Shown here: piece after piece, positions 54,602 through 62,517 of the stretch
Layout of the letters: every line of letters starts with the position of its first letter
Numbering within the stretch: the first letter of the stretch is position 1
Assembly (NCBI GenBank): GCA_051016205.1
Contig: CP136534.1
Coordinates: 1,674,001 to 1,738,000 of the forward strand
Origin: Acuticoccus sp051016205
GTDB lineage: Bacteria; Pseudomonadota; Alphaproteobacteria; Rhizobiales; Amorphaceae
Length of the DNA: 64,000 nucleotides
Reading direction: 5' to 3'
Translations under genes and position numbers: made by a program
The notes under the pieces: model-generated
Databases searched by the model: none
What the model was told of the DNA's origin: nothing
What the model saw: only the letters and a program-made list of their open reading frames with translations

Positions 54602-54680
54602 GGCTCCCTCCTTACAGGCATCAGCTCCCAGGAGTGTCGCCGACAGCCGACCGATCAGCAGCCCCGAATTACCCGATGAC

Positions 54681-55438
54681 TCATTGATTTCGGATCCAGA
54701 TACGGGCGGAGGCAAGCTGGATGGCGGGGAGATAGTTGTCTGGATCGTTGTCGTATCGGGTGGCGATGGCTCGGAAGTGCTTGAGTTTGTTGAAGAAGCG
54801 CTCGACGAGGTTGCGGTAGCGGTCAAGGTATGCACTGAACGCTGGTCGGCGCTTGCGGTTCGGCATGAGCGCGATATTCGCCCATGCACCGCGCTCGGCA
54901 AGGCTCTCGCGCAGGGAGTCGGCGTCGTAGGCCCGGTCGGCGAGAAGGATCTGACCGGCACCGATGTCGCCGACCATGTCGGCGGCGCTGCGGCCGTCGT
55001 GCGCCTGCCCCTCGGTGCGCTTCAGACCGATCGGCAGGCCGTTGGCATCGAGGAGGGCATGGATCTTGGTCGTCAGGCCGCCGCGGGAACGGCCCATGCA
55101 ACCGGATCGCCCCCTTTTTTGCCGTTTGCAGCGTGCTGGTGAACGCGAACCGAAGAGCTATCGACCATCTGTAGGTCGCCATCGTAAGCGTTTGATACCG
55201 CTCTGAGAATACGCTCCCAGACACCACGCCGACGCCACCTGACGAAGCGGTTGTAGCAGGTCTTGTGGGGGCCATAGCGCTCCGCAATGTCCGCCCAGGG
55301 CGCCCCTGTTCTGAGACGCCAGAAGATCCCCGAACGGACCTTGCGATCATCCGCGCGCGGCACGCCAGGCACGTCCGTGGGCAGCAACGGCGCGATGATC
55401 GCCCATTCCCGATCCGACAGATCAAACCGTGCCATCAA
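54681..55438 (-). CDS. IS5-family transposase A (two frames joined by -1 frameshift)
   Basis: First frame 55073-55438 (DUF4096-like start MARFDLSDREWAIIAPLLP and GIFWRLRTGAPWADIAERYG, first catalytic Asp in MVDSSSVRVHQ). Second frame 54681-55097 or earlier (GRSRGGLTTKIHALLDANGL, ILLADRAYDADSL, and the catalytic Glu in NLVERFFNKLKHFRAIATRY). The frames are joined by a -1 shift at a run of six A and five G, the usual arrangement in the IS427 group. The total length (758 bases) fits a single -1 shift. The product would be about 252 residues. It appears intact. Confidence 0.9.
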
Positions 55439-55518
55439 TCGCCTCCCCCAAAAACCGTCGATGGCACGAAAAAAAAAGCAATCAATGTTGTCTATCCCGT
55501 TGATGAGGGGATGGCCTA
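55439..55518. other. Short spacer between two IS5-family elements
   Basis: Contains the likely right end of the first IS5-family element (a CATTGATT motif occurs at about 54683-54690 and, inverted, near 55480-55488), then the left flank of the second element ending in CTAG. Confidence 0.35.
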
Positions 55519-56297
55519 GGCAGTGTGGACGGATTTCGCGAGGATGATGAGGAGGGCGAATGCTGTTAATGCGCGATAGTTTTGCGCGGTTTTTTCACAG
55601 CGTAGGGCGATGCGTTTGAAGCGCTTGAGCTTTCCGACGGCTTGATCGATCCGGGCGCGTGCGCGGTAGAGAGCTTTGGGAAAGTTGCTCTGAGGGGTTT
55701 TCGCGGTGCGTTTTTGCGGGATGACGGGGGCGATACCGTGGTCGCGGGCGAACTGACGGTTGGCCTTGCGATCGTCGCCTTTGTCGCAGATTACCGCCTG
55801 GGGCGCGATGTCCGGCCCGATGCTCAGAAGGATCGGAAAGTGGCGGGGATCGCTGGCCTCGCCGCCGGTGAGATCGAAGGCGATGGGATAGCCGTCAAGG
55901 TCGGTCTTCAGGTGGATCTTGGTGGAGAAGCCGCCACGGGAGCGGCCGAGCGCCTCGCCGTCTTGCCCCCTTTGGCGCCGGCGGCCGACACGTGGGCCCG
56001 CGCGATGGTGCTGTCCAGCATTTGGACCAGATGGGCCCGCCCGCTGGTCGCGGCGAGATGATCGAACATGGCCTCGAACACGCCGGCCTTGCTAAAGCGT
56101 GAAAAGCGTCTCCACACGGTATTCCACGGGCCGAATTCGGCCGGCAAGGCCCACCAAGAGATGTTATTCGCCGTGATATAGAGCACCGCTTCAAGGAACT
56201 TGCGGTCGTCGCGTCCTTTGTCGCCGAGTCTGGACCGTGCGGTCCGAAACGCCGTCACCAGCACGTCCCAATCCGCTTCGCTCATGCGCGTCAGCAT
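55516..56297 (-). CDS. IS5-family transposase B (two frames joined by -1 frameshift)
   Basis: First frame 55908-56297 (MSEADWDVLVTAFRTARSRL, NISWWALPAEFGPWNTVWRR, catalytic Asp in MLDSTIARAHV). Second frame ends at a TAG in the flanking CTAG (55516-55518) and contains GRSRGGFSTKIHLKTDLDG, the middle Asp in ICDKGDDRKANR, and the Glu/Lys-rich ending AQNYRALTAFALLIILAK. The frames overlap at AAAGGGGGC, a plausible -1 slippage site, and the total length fits one -1 shift. It appears intact apart from this programmed break. Confidence 0.85.
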
Positions 56298-56367
56298 CGT
56301 CGACCCTCCGAATCGACGTCACTGCTTCCAGCCAAATCCCAAAATTCGATCAATCCGTCCACACTGC
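55520..56367 (-). mobile_element. IS5-family element B with perfect inverted repeats
   Basis: Perfect terminal inverted repeats GCAGTGTGGACGGATT at both ends (left from 55520; right complement ending 56367), flanked by CTAG at 55516-55519 and 56368-56371 as target duplication. The right CTAG is also the first four bases of repeat copy 4. About 850 bases in all. Confidence 0.88.
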
Positions 56368-56471
56368 CTAGAGCATCCTGCGTCCATACGGACGCAGGAT
56401 GCTCTACTCCTTTGAAATAGAGAGGTTTTCTGGCGATCGTATGTTTCCATCTGACCGCAAACCGCTCTAGC
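56368..56471. repeat. Mosaic intergenic palindromic repeat, copy 4 (inverted)
   Basis: Begins CTAGAGCATCCTGCGTCC and contains a perfect 16-base inverted repeat AGAGCATCCTGCGTCC / GGACGCAGGATGCTCT around ATAC. It ends with ATCTGACCGCAAACCGCTCTAG. It is copy 3 turned round, nearly module for module. Its first CTAG is the target of IS5 element B. Confidence 0.88.
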
Positions 56472-56484
56472 GCGAAAGTCCAAA

Positions 56485-56583
56485 ATGCTGGTCGGCGTCG
56501 CTCTCGCGAACAAGATGGCGCGCAGCCTCTGGGCGATGATCACGAAAGGAGAAGATTACCGGATCCCGGGGATGGCCCTGTGA
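56485..56583 (+). pseudogene. C-terminal remnant of an IS110/IS1111-family transposase
   Basis: The plus strand reads MLVGVALANKMARSLWAMIT, KGEDYRIPGMAL, then TGA at 56581-56583. The sequence VALANKMARxxWAMxxxGEDYR is the usual C-terminus of IS110-family transposases. No upstream part is present: copy 4 of the repeat lies directly before it. It differs from the C-terminus of the intact IS110 enzyme in this window, so it comes from another element. Confidence 0.72.
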
Positions 56584-56817
56584 GAACAGGCAGCACAGCG
56601 TCACCAGCCAGGATGGTGGGCGTGCAAGGAAAGCGTGACGGGTAGGGGCAAACGATCGGATCGATCGGGACCAAGGGAACCAGGGATGAGCCAAGAGCCG
56701 TCGAACTTGGGTTTCTGATGGGGCCTTGGTCCTCGCATCACCATACCGGCCAGCGGTCAGAAGAGCACCGCAAGAAAAGGCCTGACACATGACCGCTCCC
56801 CATCAACACCAACTCAC
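56584..56817. other. IS-derived non-coding stretch
   Basis: Between the IS110 remnant and the truncated IS1182-like transposase. No gene recognised; it is probably the former right end of the IS110-type element. Confidence 0.35.
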
Positions 56818-57792
56818 TCAGCGCCGACCTTGCATAAACGGGGGTATCCACACAGCGCTCACCCGATAGCCGGCGTGGCGGGTCGCGCGCCCGTCAATCA
56901 CAGTGCGGCGGGGATGGCCAAGCTTGCTGATCGCCCCGTTCACCGCAATGTGCGGCGTCACCGCGCGCCTCAACACGCCTATGAAGTCGGCCACATCGAA
57001 GGCCTTGTCGGCCCCCAATGTGATGCGCCGGCGGCCCCTCTTGTGCCGGTCCAAAAGGGTGAGCGTCGCTTCCCGCTCGGCCGTCCCCATCGCGCGGGTC
57101 GCCACCGCGCCAACCACCAGACCGTTGCGGTTCTCCATGAGAATGTGCCCCATGAAGCACAGTCGGTTCTCCCGGCCATCGCCCTTGCGGTAAAGCATCG
57201 CATCTGGATCGGTGGTGGAGGCGTGCGTCCTGTTGGAACGCTTTTGGCCGCGAAAGTTTCGCTCTGTGTTGCGGCTGCCTGCGCTGGGTGGGCCCATGTC
57301 CTCGTCCTTTGCCACAAAGCTCTTCATGGACGCCCATGCGTCGACAAGCGTGTCGTCGACTAAAAAATGTTCCGCCGACATGGGGGCCTTTGCGGCAGAC
57401 AGGGTGACGATCGCGGCCAGGAACTCCTGTGCCACTTCGCCTTCCATCAGCCGCTCGCGGTTGTGGGTGAAGGTGGTCGGGTGTCAGACGGCCTCGTCGA
57501 TGGAGAGCCCCACGAACTGGCGGAACAAGAGATTGTAGTCGATCTGTTCCATCAGTTGTCGTTCGGAGCGGATCGAGTAGAGCGCCTGCAGAAGCGCTGC
57601 CCTCAAGAGCATTCCCGGCGGGATCAAAGGACGGCCCACGGTGGGATAGAGCCCGGTCAATTTGCCATCGAGCTTGGCGAGAGCCTCGCCGCAAAGCTCT
57701 CTGATCGCCCGAAGCGGGTGGTCCTGCGGCACCCGCTCCGCTAGCCGCACATAGCTAAACACCTCGTCTGACTCGCTGCGCTGGCCCCTCAT
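56818..57792 (-). pseudogene. IS1182-like transposase, truncated and with an in-frame TGA
   Basis: Two pieces in one frame. The N-terminal piece (57484-57792) has the DUF772 motif GLYPTVGRPLIPPGMLLRAA and RQLMEQIDYNLLFRQFVGLS. It stops at TGA 57484-57486. The sequence continues in frame as HPTTFTHNRERLMEGEVAQE, where relatives read DxxVWxxxTFxxNRxRL, so a Trp codon (TGG) has most likely become TGA. The second piece holds DDE-type residues (FLVDDTLVDAWASMKS; GADKAFD). Family similarity ends at about 56854; the true C-terminus is found 3.5 kb away at 53253-53330. The gene is dead on two counts. Confidence 0.85.
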
Positions 57793-58029
57793 CGCGAATC
57801 ACGCCCACCTAACTCCCTCGAGTGAAGCGCAATCCTTGAACTGTGGCGCCCGACTTCTTCAGCAGCCTGCTAGGTCAGAGTAAGAGCAGTCTCCGCTCGA
57901 ACGAATTCATGTGAGCTCAGCAAAGATTTGCTAAATCAGGGGTGAGTGCATCTCAACTGGATTTGAGAAGCTTCAGGGTTCCCTCGATGTGGAAGCTTTG
58001 AAGGGTGTTCATCCGGCGCCGGGTGTCGG
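57793..58029. other. Right end of the IS1182-like element and flanking gap
   Basis: Includes the right inverted repeat (57851-57869) and the CTAG at 57870-57873. The rest has no recognised feature before the kinase stop at 58030. Confidence 0.5.
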
Positions 58030-59145
58030 CTACTCCGCTTTGGCGGGATTTTGCTGGGCGGCCGGTATAGCATTGGCGGTGCCTGGCGCAGCTGTGGACT
58101 GGGCGGCCGACCGCCTTGGAATGCGGATCGTGCAGATGGTGCCCTTGTCGCTGGTCTCGCGTGTCATGACAGCGTCCAGGGATCGCAAATACATGTCCAC
58201 AAGGCGCATCCCCAGGCCGGTGGATTTGGGTGCGGTGTCACCATCGCGAATGCCTGAGCCATTGTCGGACACGGTGATCTTGATTTCGCCGCCTGTCTCC
58301 AGGCAATCAACAGCAATCTGGCCAATGTCCTGGCGACCGTGGAAGGCATACTTGGCAGCATTTGCCACAAGCTCATGCACCACTGCGCCAATGGTCAAGG
58401 TTTCATCGACGCCAACGGAGGGATTGTCGCCCGTCACGTTGATGGCCCAGCCAACGCCAGGCGCACTGGACATCTCTTCTATGGAAGCACACAGCTTGCG
58501 GAAGTATTCGCGCAGCTGGACCATGCCACTGATCTCGGTGGTGGCCAAAAGCTCGTAAAGGGAGCTCATGGAATCAATGCGACCGCTGATTCTGTCCAAA
58601 ACATCGCGGCTGGCGTCATCTTCAATACCACGCGCTTCAAGACGCAGCATGCTGAGGATGGACGCAATGTTGTTCTTCACCCTGTGATGGATTTCCACGA
58701 ACATGGCGTTGGCGCGGTCAAGACTCTCCACCGCCTGGCGCTGTTCAACAATCTCGTCCGTCACGTCCTTGACCGTGATGAGGACCTGTCCGGTGCTGCG
58801 CGCATCGCGTAGCACGTTCCTTGCGGCAAGGCGCAGGATTCGCTTGCCGACGATCGGGAATGTCTGCTCGCACTCGAACGAGTCAACGGTGACGTTGTGG
58901 GGCACAACGGCGGCAAGAAGACCGTGGAGACGCGTATCGTCCCAAATGCCGTCGCAAATGGAAAAGAAGCCTTTGTCGATGGTGTCTGCCTCGCCCACAT
59001 TGAACATGCGGTAGAAGACAACGTTGGCGAATTTGACCGTCAGATTCGCGTCGGTCACCACGGCGGCCACGGGGAGCGAGTTCACGATATCGCGGTACTG
59101 GACGGAGTCGTCGGAGCCGACACCCAACATTCCCATGCTCCCCAT
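58030..59145 (-). CDS. PAS-containing HisKA_2 sensor histidine kinase
   Basis: 371 residues, soluble. An N-terminal PAS-like domain (about 13-130: YRDIVNSLPVAAVVTDANLT) precedes a HisKA_2 dimerisation helix with the phospho-acceptor His in FVEIHHRVKNNIASILSMLR. The HATPase has an N-box (IGAVVHELVANAAKYAFHG) and a G-box (VSDNGSGI, STGLGMRLVDMYL). Kinases of this class are frequent in alphaproteobacteria, often paired with general stress or light signalling. No response regulator lies next to it, so the partner is unknown. The ligand of the PAS domain is also unknown; no LOV-type NCRFLQ motif is seen. Confidence 0.9.
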   Translation of the reverse strand: MGSMGMLGVGSDDSVQYRDIVNSLPVAAVVTDANLTVKFANVVFYRMFNVGEADTIDKGFFSICDGIWDDTRLHGLLAAVVPHNVTVDSFECEQTFPIVGKRILRLAARNVLRDARSTGQVLITVKDVTDEIVEQRQAVESLDRANAMFVEIHHRVKNNIASILSMLRLEARGIEDDASRDVLDRISGRIDSMSSLYELLATTEISGMVQLREYFRKLCASIEEMSSAPGVGWAINVTGDNPSVGVDETLTIGAVVHELVANAAKYAFHGRQDIGQIAVDCLETGGEIKITVSDNGSGIRDGDTAPKSTGLGMRLVDMYLRSLDAVMTRETSDKGTICTIRIPRRSAAQSTAAPGTANAIPAAQQNPAKAE

Positions 59146-59819
59146 AATGCGGTCCCCTCATGACGGCCAATTCGTCGGCGCCGCGGCTTCACAATCGTGC
59201 ATATTTAGTGGTGGTGTGGTTACAGGCTAGACCAAAAAGTTAACTCCAAACCATCACCACGCAAGTCCTGGTTTGCGGGCGTCATTGCGGACCTGGACGG
59301 CGCCGAACCGGTCGCCTTAGCGCGTGAAGCACGAACGGGACGGCGGATTGGTCCGACCGCGCTACAGCATCCTGGGTCTTCTCAGACCCAGAAAAGATGC
59401 TCTAGTTCTTTGATTGAGAGCAGTTTTTGTCGGCTCAAACGATCCCATCTGAGCCGAAACTGCTCCAGAGCATCCTGCATGAGAATGGACGCAGGCTAGA
59501 GGCTCCACACCTTAGATTTAGAGCGGTTCTGCCCTGATCCATGAGCCCATCTGATCGGGAACCGCACCACAGAACGGTGGATCCGCACCAACGGTTTTCA
59601 GCCAACAATCATGACGGATCCCCAAATTCTGCCCTTGCGCTGCCAGACCATCGTGGGGTGGCCCAAGGCGCACGCGAACGGCAACACGAACTGAGGGGGA
59701 GCATCGTCTCTCGACCGCACATCAGTGCGTTGCGCACCGTGCGCCGAACGGCCGCGACACCCCTGCCGCAAGCCCTGCTGCATCCCCTCCTACAGCGGAT
59801 TCTTGTATACAGACACAAG
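59146..59819. other. Gap between the kinase and trmFO with repeat copy 5
   Basis: 674 bases. A compound repeat occupies about 59361-59567. I see no gene in the rest; a possible hairpin with CTTGT...ACAAG near 59803-59820 lies at the end of trmFO and may contribute to termination. Confidence 0.5.
59361..59567. repeat. Mosaic intergenic palindromic repeat, copy 5 (compound)
   Basis: At least three modules in series: AGCATCCTGGGTCT-TCTC-AGACCCAG-AAAAGATGCT; then GAGCAGTTTTTGTCGGCTCA...TGAGCCGAAACTGCTC; then GAGCATCCTGCATGAGAATGGACGCAGG and AGCGGTTCTGCCCTGATC...GATCGGGAACCGC. Modules one and two match copy 1; module three matches copies 2-4. This mosaic build links the whole family. Confidence 0.78.
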
Positions 59820-61205
59820 CTAGGCCGAGGCTTGCGTACGGCCGTCGCCACTGCCGCGCCATAGGGCAAAGTCGTTCCGGCCGCGCTCGGTGTAGGCCAC
59901 CTTCTGCAACCGTTTGCGCTCCGCCCTTTTGCCTCGGGGGCGCGACGTTAATGGCGGAAAAAGCCCGAAATTGACGTTCATGGGCTGGTAGGAGCGGGGT
60001 GCATGATCCTCCGCCACCGAAAGGTGTCCGCCGGTGATGTGGGCCAGGAGTGCACCCATGGCCGTTGTCTGCGGCGGCGCGGCCATTGTGTGGCCCGTTG
60101 CTTCCGCGGCCGTGAACAAACCTGCCAACAACCCCGTGGCGGAGGCCTCCACATACCCTTCGCAACCGGTGATCTGGCCTGCAAAACGAAGGTGCGGCGC
60201 GGATTTCAGGCGCAACTCGCCATCGAGCAGACGAGGGGACTCAATATAGGTGTTGCGGTGAAGGCCGCCGAGCCGCGCGAACTCGGCCCGCTCTAGCCCG
60301 GGGATCAGGCGAAACACATCCCCCTGCGCGCCATAGCGCAGCTTGGTCTGGAACCCCACCATATTGAAGAGCGTGCCCAGCGCATTGTCCTGGCGCAGCT
60401 GAACCACCGCGTAGGCTTTTTCACCAGGCTTGTGCGCGTTGGTAAGACCCATCGGCTTCATGGGGCCGTGCCGGAGGGTCTCGCGCCCGCGCTCCGCCAT
60501 CACCTCGATGGGCAGGCAGCCGTCGAAATAGGGGGTGTCTTCGAACTCTTTGAAGGCCACCCTGTCGGCGGCAAGGAGGGCATCGATGAAGCCCTCATAC
60601 TGGGCCTTGTCCATGGGGCAATTGAGGTAGTCGGCCCCCGTGCCCCCAGGCCCAGCCTTGTCGTAGCGAGACTGGAACCAGGCCACATCCATGTCGATGC
60701 TCTCGCGGTGGACGATGGGGGCGATGGCGTCGAAAAAGGCAAGGGCGGTCGCTCCGGTCAGCCGGGCAATCTCCTCAGCAAGGGCGTCGCTGGTCAAAGG
60801 GCCCGTCGCCACCACACAAGGGCCACCCGGCAGCGATGTGATCTCCTCGCGCCGAATGGCGATGTTGGGGTGGCTCTCCAGCGCTGCCGTCACGGCGTCG
60901 GAAAAGCCCACGCGATCCACCGCCAGCGCGCCGCCTGCAGGCACTTGGTGGCTGTCGGCGCACCGCATGATGAGCGAGCCAAGGTCTCGAAGCTCGGCAT
61001 GGAGGAGGCCGACGGCGTTGGTTTCAGCATCGTCCGAGCGGAAGGAGTTGGAGCACACAAGCTCCGCAAGCCCGTCGGTCTGGTGGGCTGCGGTGGTACG
61101 CTGCGGCCGCATTTCGTGCAAAACCACGCGCTGCCCCGCCTCAGCCAGTTGCCAGGCTGCCTCAGATCCGGCCAAACCGCCGCCAATCACATGAATGTCA
61201 CTCAT
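59820..61205 (-). CDS. trmFO: TrmFO, methylenetetrahydrofolate-dependent tRNA m5U54 methyltransferase
   Basis: 461 residues from ATG 61205 (MSDIHVIGGGLAGSEAAWQL), with the FAD-binding GxGxxG. Family blocks: VVLHEMRPQRTTAAHQTDGL, ELVCSNSFRSDDAETNAVGL, and TGCEGYVEASATGLLAG near the end. It makes ribothymidine at position 54 of tRNAs, using methylenetetrahydrofolate and FAD. It stands alone. The open frame continues upstream to 61466 but without similarity. Confidence 0.96.
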   Translation of the reverse strand: MSDIHVIGGGLAGSEAAWQLAEAGQRVVLHEMRPQRTTAAHQTDGLAELVCSNSFRSDDAETNAVGLLHAELRDLGSLIMRCADSHQVPAGGALAVDRVGFSDAVTAALESHPNIAIRREEITSLPGGPCVVATGPLTSDALAEEIARLTGATALAFFDAIAPIVHRESIDMDVAWFQSRYDKAGPGGTGADYLNCPMDKAQYEGFIDALLAADRVAFKEFEDTPYFDGCLPIEVMAERGRETLRHGPMKPMGLTNAHKPGEKAYAVVQLRQDNALGTLFNMVGFQTKLRYGAQGDVFRLIPGLERAEFARLGGLHRNTYIESPRLLDGELRLKSAPHLRFAGQITGCEGYVEASATGLLAGLFTAAEATGHTMAAPPQTTAMGALLAHITGGHLSVAEDHAPRSYQPMNVNFGLFPPLTSRPRGKRAERKRLQKVAYTERGRNDFALWRGSGDGRTQASA

Positions 61206-61368
61206 CAGCGCTTGATGGGCGTCCCGGGCTCGCCGATCAAGGGATGTTGCAATAAATGTCGTGATGATGGCGAAGACGCGGCGGAGATGGGTCTGTGACT
61301 TGTCGGCGCACCGCCACCATGAAGACCACTGCGTTGTCGATGGCGGCGCTGACGGACAGGACCGCACC

Positions 61369-61989
61369 GTGCGCATAAAGCTGATCGCTTCGCTGGCCGC
61401 CCTTACGTTGCTCACAGGATGTCTGCAACAACATGAGGGCGAAACCGCCACCTGGTTCGCCTCCAACGGGGGCGTGCCACCGCGGACCGACCGCGTGACG
61501 GTGTGCCACGGCTTCGGCTGTCACCTGAAGACAAGCTATGCCTTTTCGAGCGCCGATGTGCAGACCATGAAGCGTTATTTCGCAGGTGCAAAAACTGCCA
61601 AGGCCGAACGCGCGGCCATCGCCAACATGATCGGTTGGGTGGAAAAGCGTGTGGCGCCGAAAGTCGGGTCGGAAAATGATGAAGGCGGGCTTGATATCGC
61701 CAATGCCGGCAAGCGCGGGCAAATGGACTGCATCGACGAGGCGGCCAACACCACAAGCTACCTGATGGTGGCCGAGCGTCACGGCCTCCTGCGCTTTCAC
61801 ACGGTGGCCCGTCCCGTCGCGCGGGGCTTCTTTTTAGATGGTCGCTACCCCCACGCTACGGCGGTGGTGGTGGCGAAAGGGGGGACCCCCTGGTCGGTCG
61901 ATTCCTGGCCGTCGCCCAATGGCGTGAAGCCGACAATTATGCCGCTTGCGAAATGGTATGAAGAATCGACCGCGGTTCCTGCGGGCTAG
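61369..61989 (+). CDS. Lipoprotein, hypothetical
   Basis: 206 residues from a GTG at 61369 with AGGA upstream; the N-terminus RIKLIASLAALTLLTGC is a lipoprotein signal with lipobox LTGC. The mature part has paired cysteines (VCHGFGCHLKT), the segments GQMDCIDEAANTTSYLMVAE and HTVARPVARGFFLDGRYPHA, and a C-terminal AVVVAKGGTPWSVDSWPSPN. This pattern looks like a small papain-like (transglutaminase-like) fold with a DCIDE Cys and a later His, but I am not certain. No operon partner. Confidence 0.75.
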   Translation: MRIKLIASLAALTLLTGCLQQHEGETATWFASNGGVPPRTDRVTVCHGFGCHLKTSYAFSSADVQTMKRYFAGAKTAKAERAAIANMIGWVEKRVAPKVGSENDEGGLDIANAGKRGQMDCIDEAANTTSYLMVAERHGLLRFHTVARPVARGFFLDGRYPHATAVVVAKGGTPWSVDSWPSPNGVKPTIMPLAKWYEESTAVPAG

Positions 61990-62191
61990 AAGTCGTTCAG
62001 TTTCAACCCTTTAATGCGTACCGTACACGCCGATGACGTCCATCGGGCGTGAAAGGCAGCCAAAGGGCAACCGAACCAAGGGCGGCGCGAGGCCGTCCCA
62101 CGTGGAGCGATCCGAGCGGGAAGACCAGGCGCCTGGTTGGGTGGTTTGCCATGCTCAACGCTCTATCGGCTCCGTTGGTGCCTTTAGGGCG
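61990..62191. other. Short gap between convergent genes
   Basis: About 200 bases between the lipoprotein stop and the DUF1127 stop. No gene or clear terminator seen. Confidence 0.35.
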
Positions 62192-62353
62192 TCAGTCGTT
62201 GTGACGAGCGTCGATCCGCCGAACCACTTCGGGGATCTCGTTGCGCTCCAGACCGATGTCACGCAGGGCGTGATCGGACAGACGATACAGCTCTTCGGCC
62301 GTCTCGTGCTGGGCTCGCCACGTGTGCACGGCTTTGATAACGCGATGCAACAT
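62192..62353 (-). CDS. DUF1127 small basic protein
   Basis: 53 residues from ATG 62353, with AGGAG eight bases upstream, which decides the start over a longer frame. The motif LYRLSDHALRDIGLERNEIP is the DUF1127 signature (LxxLxDxxLxDIGLxRxEI). Such small proteins are common in alphaproteobacteria, where some are linked to RNA turnover and phosphate or stress response. Only the C-terminal domain type is present here. Confidence 0.88.
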   Translation of the reverse strand: MLHRVIKAVHTWRAQHETAEELYRLSDHALRDIGLERNEIPEVVRRIDARHND

Positions 62354-62517
62354 GTTGCACTCTCCTATTACTCTTGTGCGGTGCAACACACCTAGGGATT
62401 CATACCGCCCACGTGACCATCCAGCGGCGTATGGCTGCCCTGCGAAAATCGCGTCTTCTCGGTCATACAACTGCAACGGATTGGGCCGGCGGTAACGTCG
62501 GTCCGAGGGGCCTGGCG
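62354..62517. other. Gap between DUF1127 gene and uvrA
   Basis: Contains the promoter region of the DUF1127 gene (TATTACTCTTGTGCGG just upstream on the minus strand) and the 3' end region of uvrA. No other feature noted. Confidence 0.35.

Larger units (their letters stand above)
53128..57869 (-). mobile_element. Split IS1182-like element interrupted by other IS elements
   Basis: Left terminus CAGGCTG-TAAAAAAGTTG (53128-53145) matches the inverted right terminus CAGGCTGCTGAAGAAGTCG (complement of 57851-57869). Both ends are flanked by CTAG (53124-53127 and 57870-57873), an apparent 4-base target duplication. The C-terminal tail of the transposase is at the left (near 53253-53330) and the N-terminal part at the right (56854-57792), with 3.5 kb of unrelated IS material between. 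Either several IS elements inserted one into another, or recombination joined two copies. Confidence 0.65.

Noticed and set aside
41928..59567. CRISPR array
   Set aside because: The repeats are palindromic, spaced by kilobases, mosaic and not regularly interspersed; no cas genes are present.
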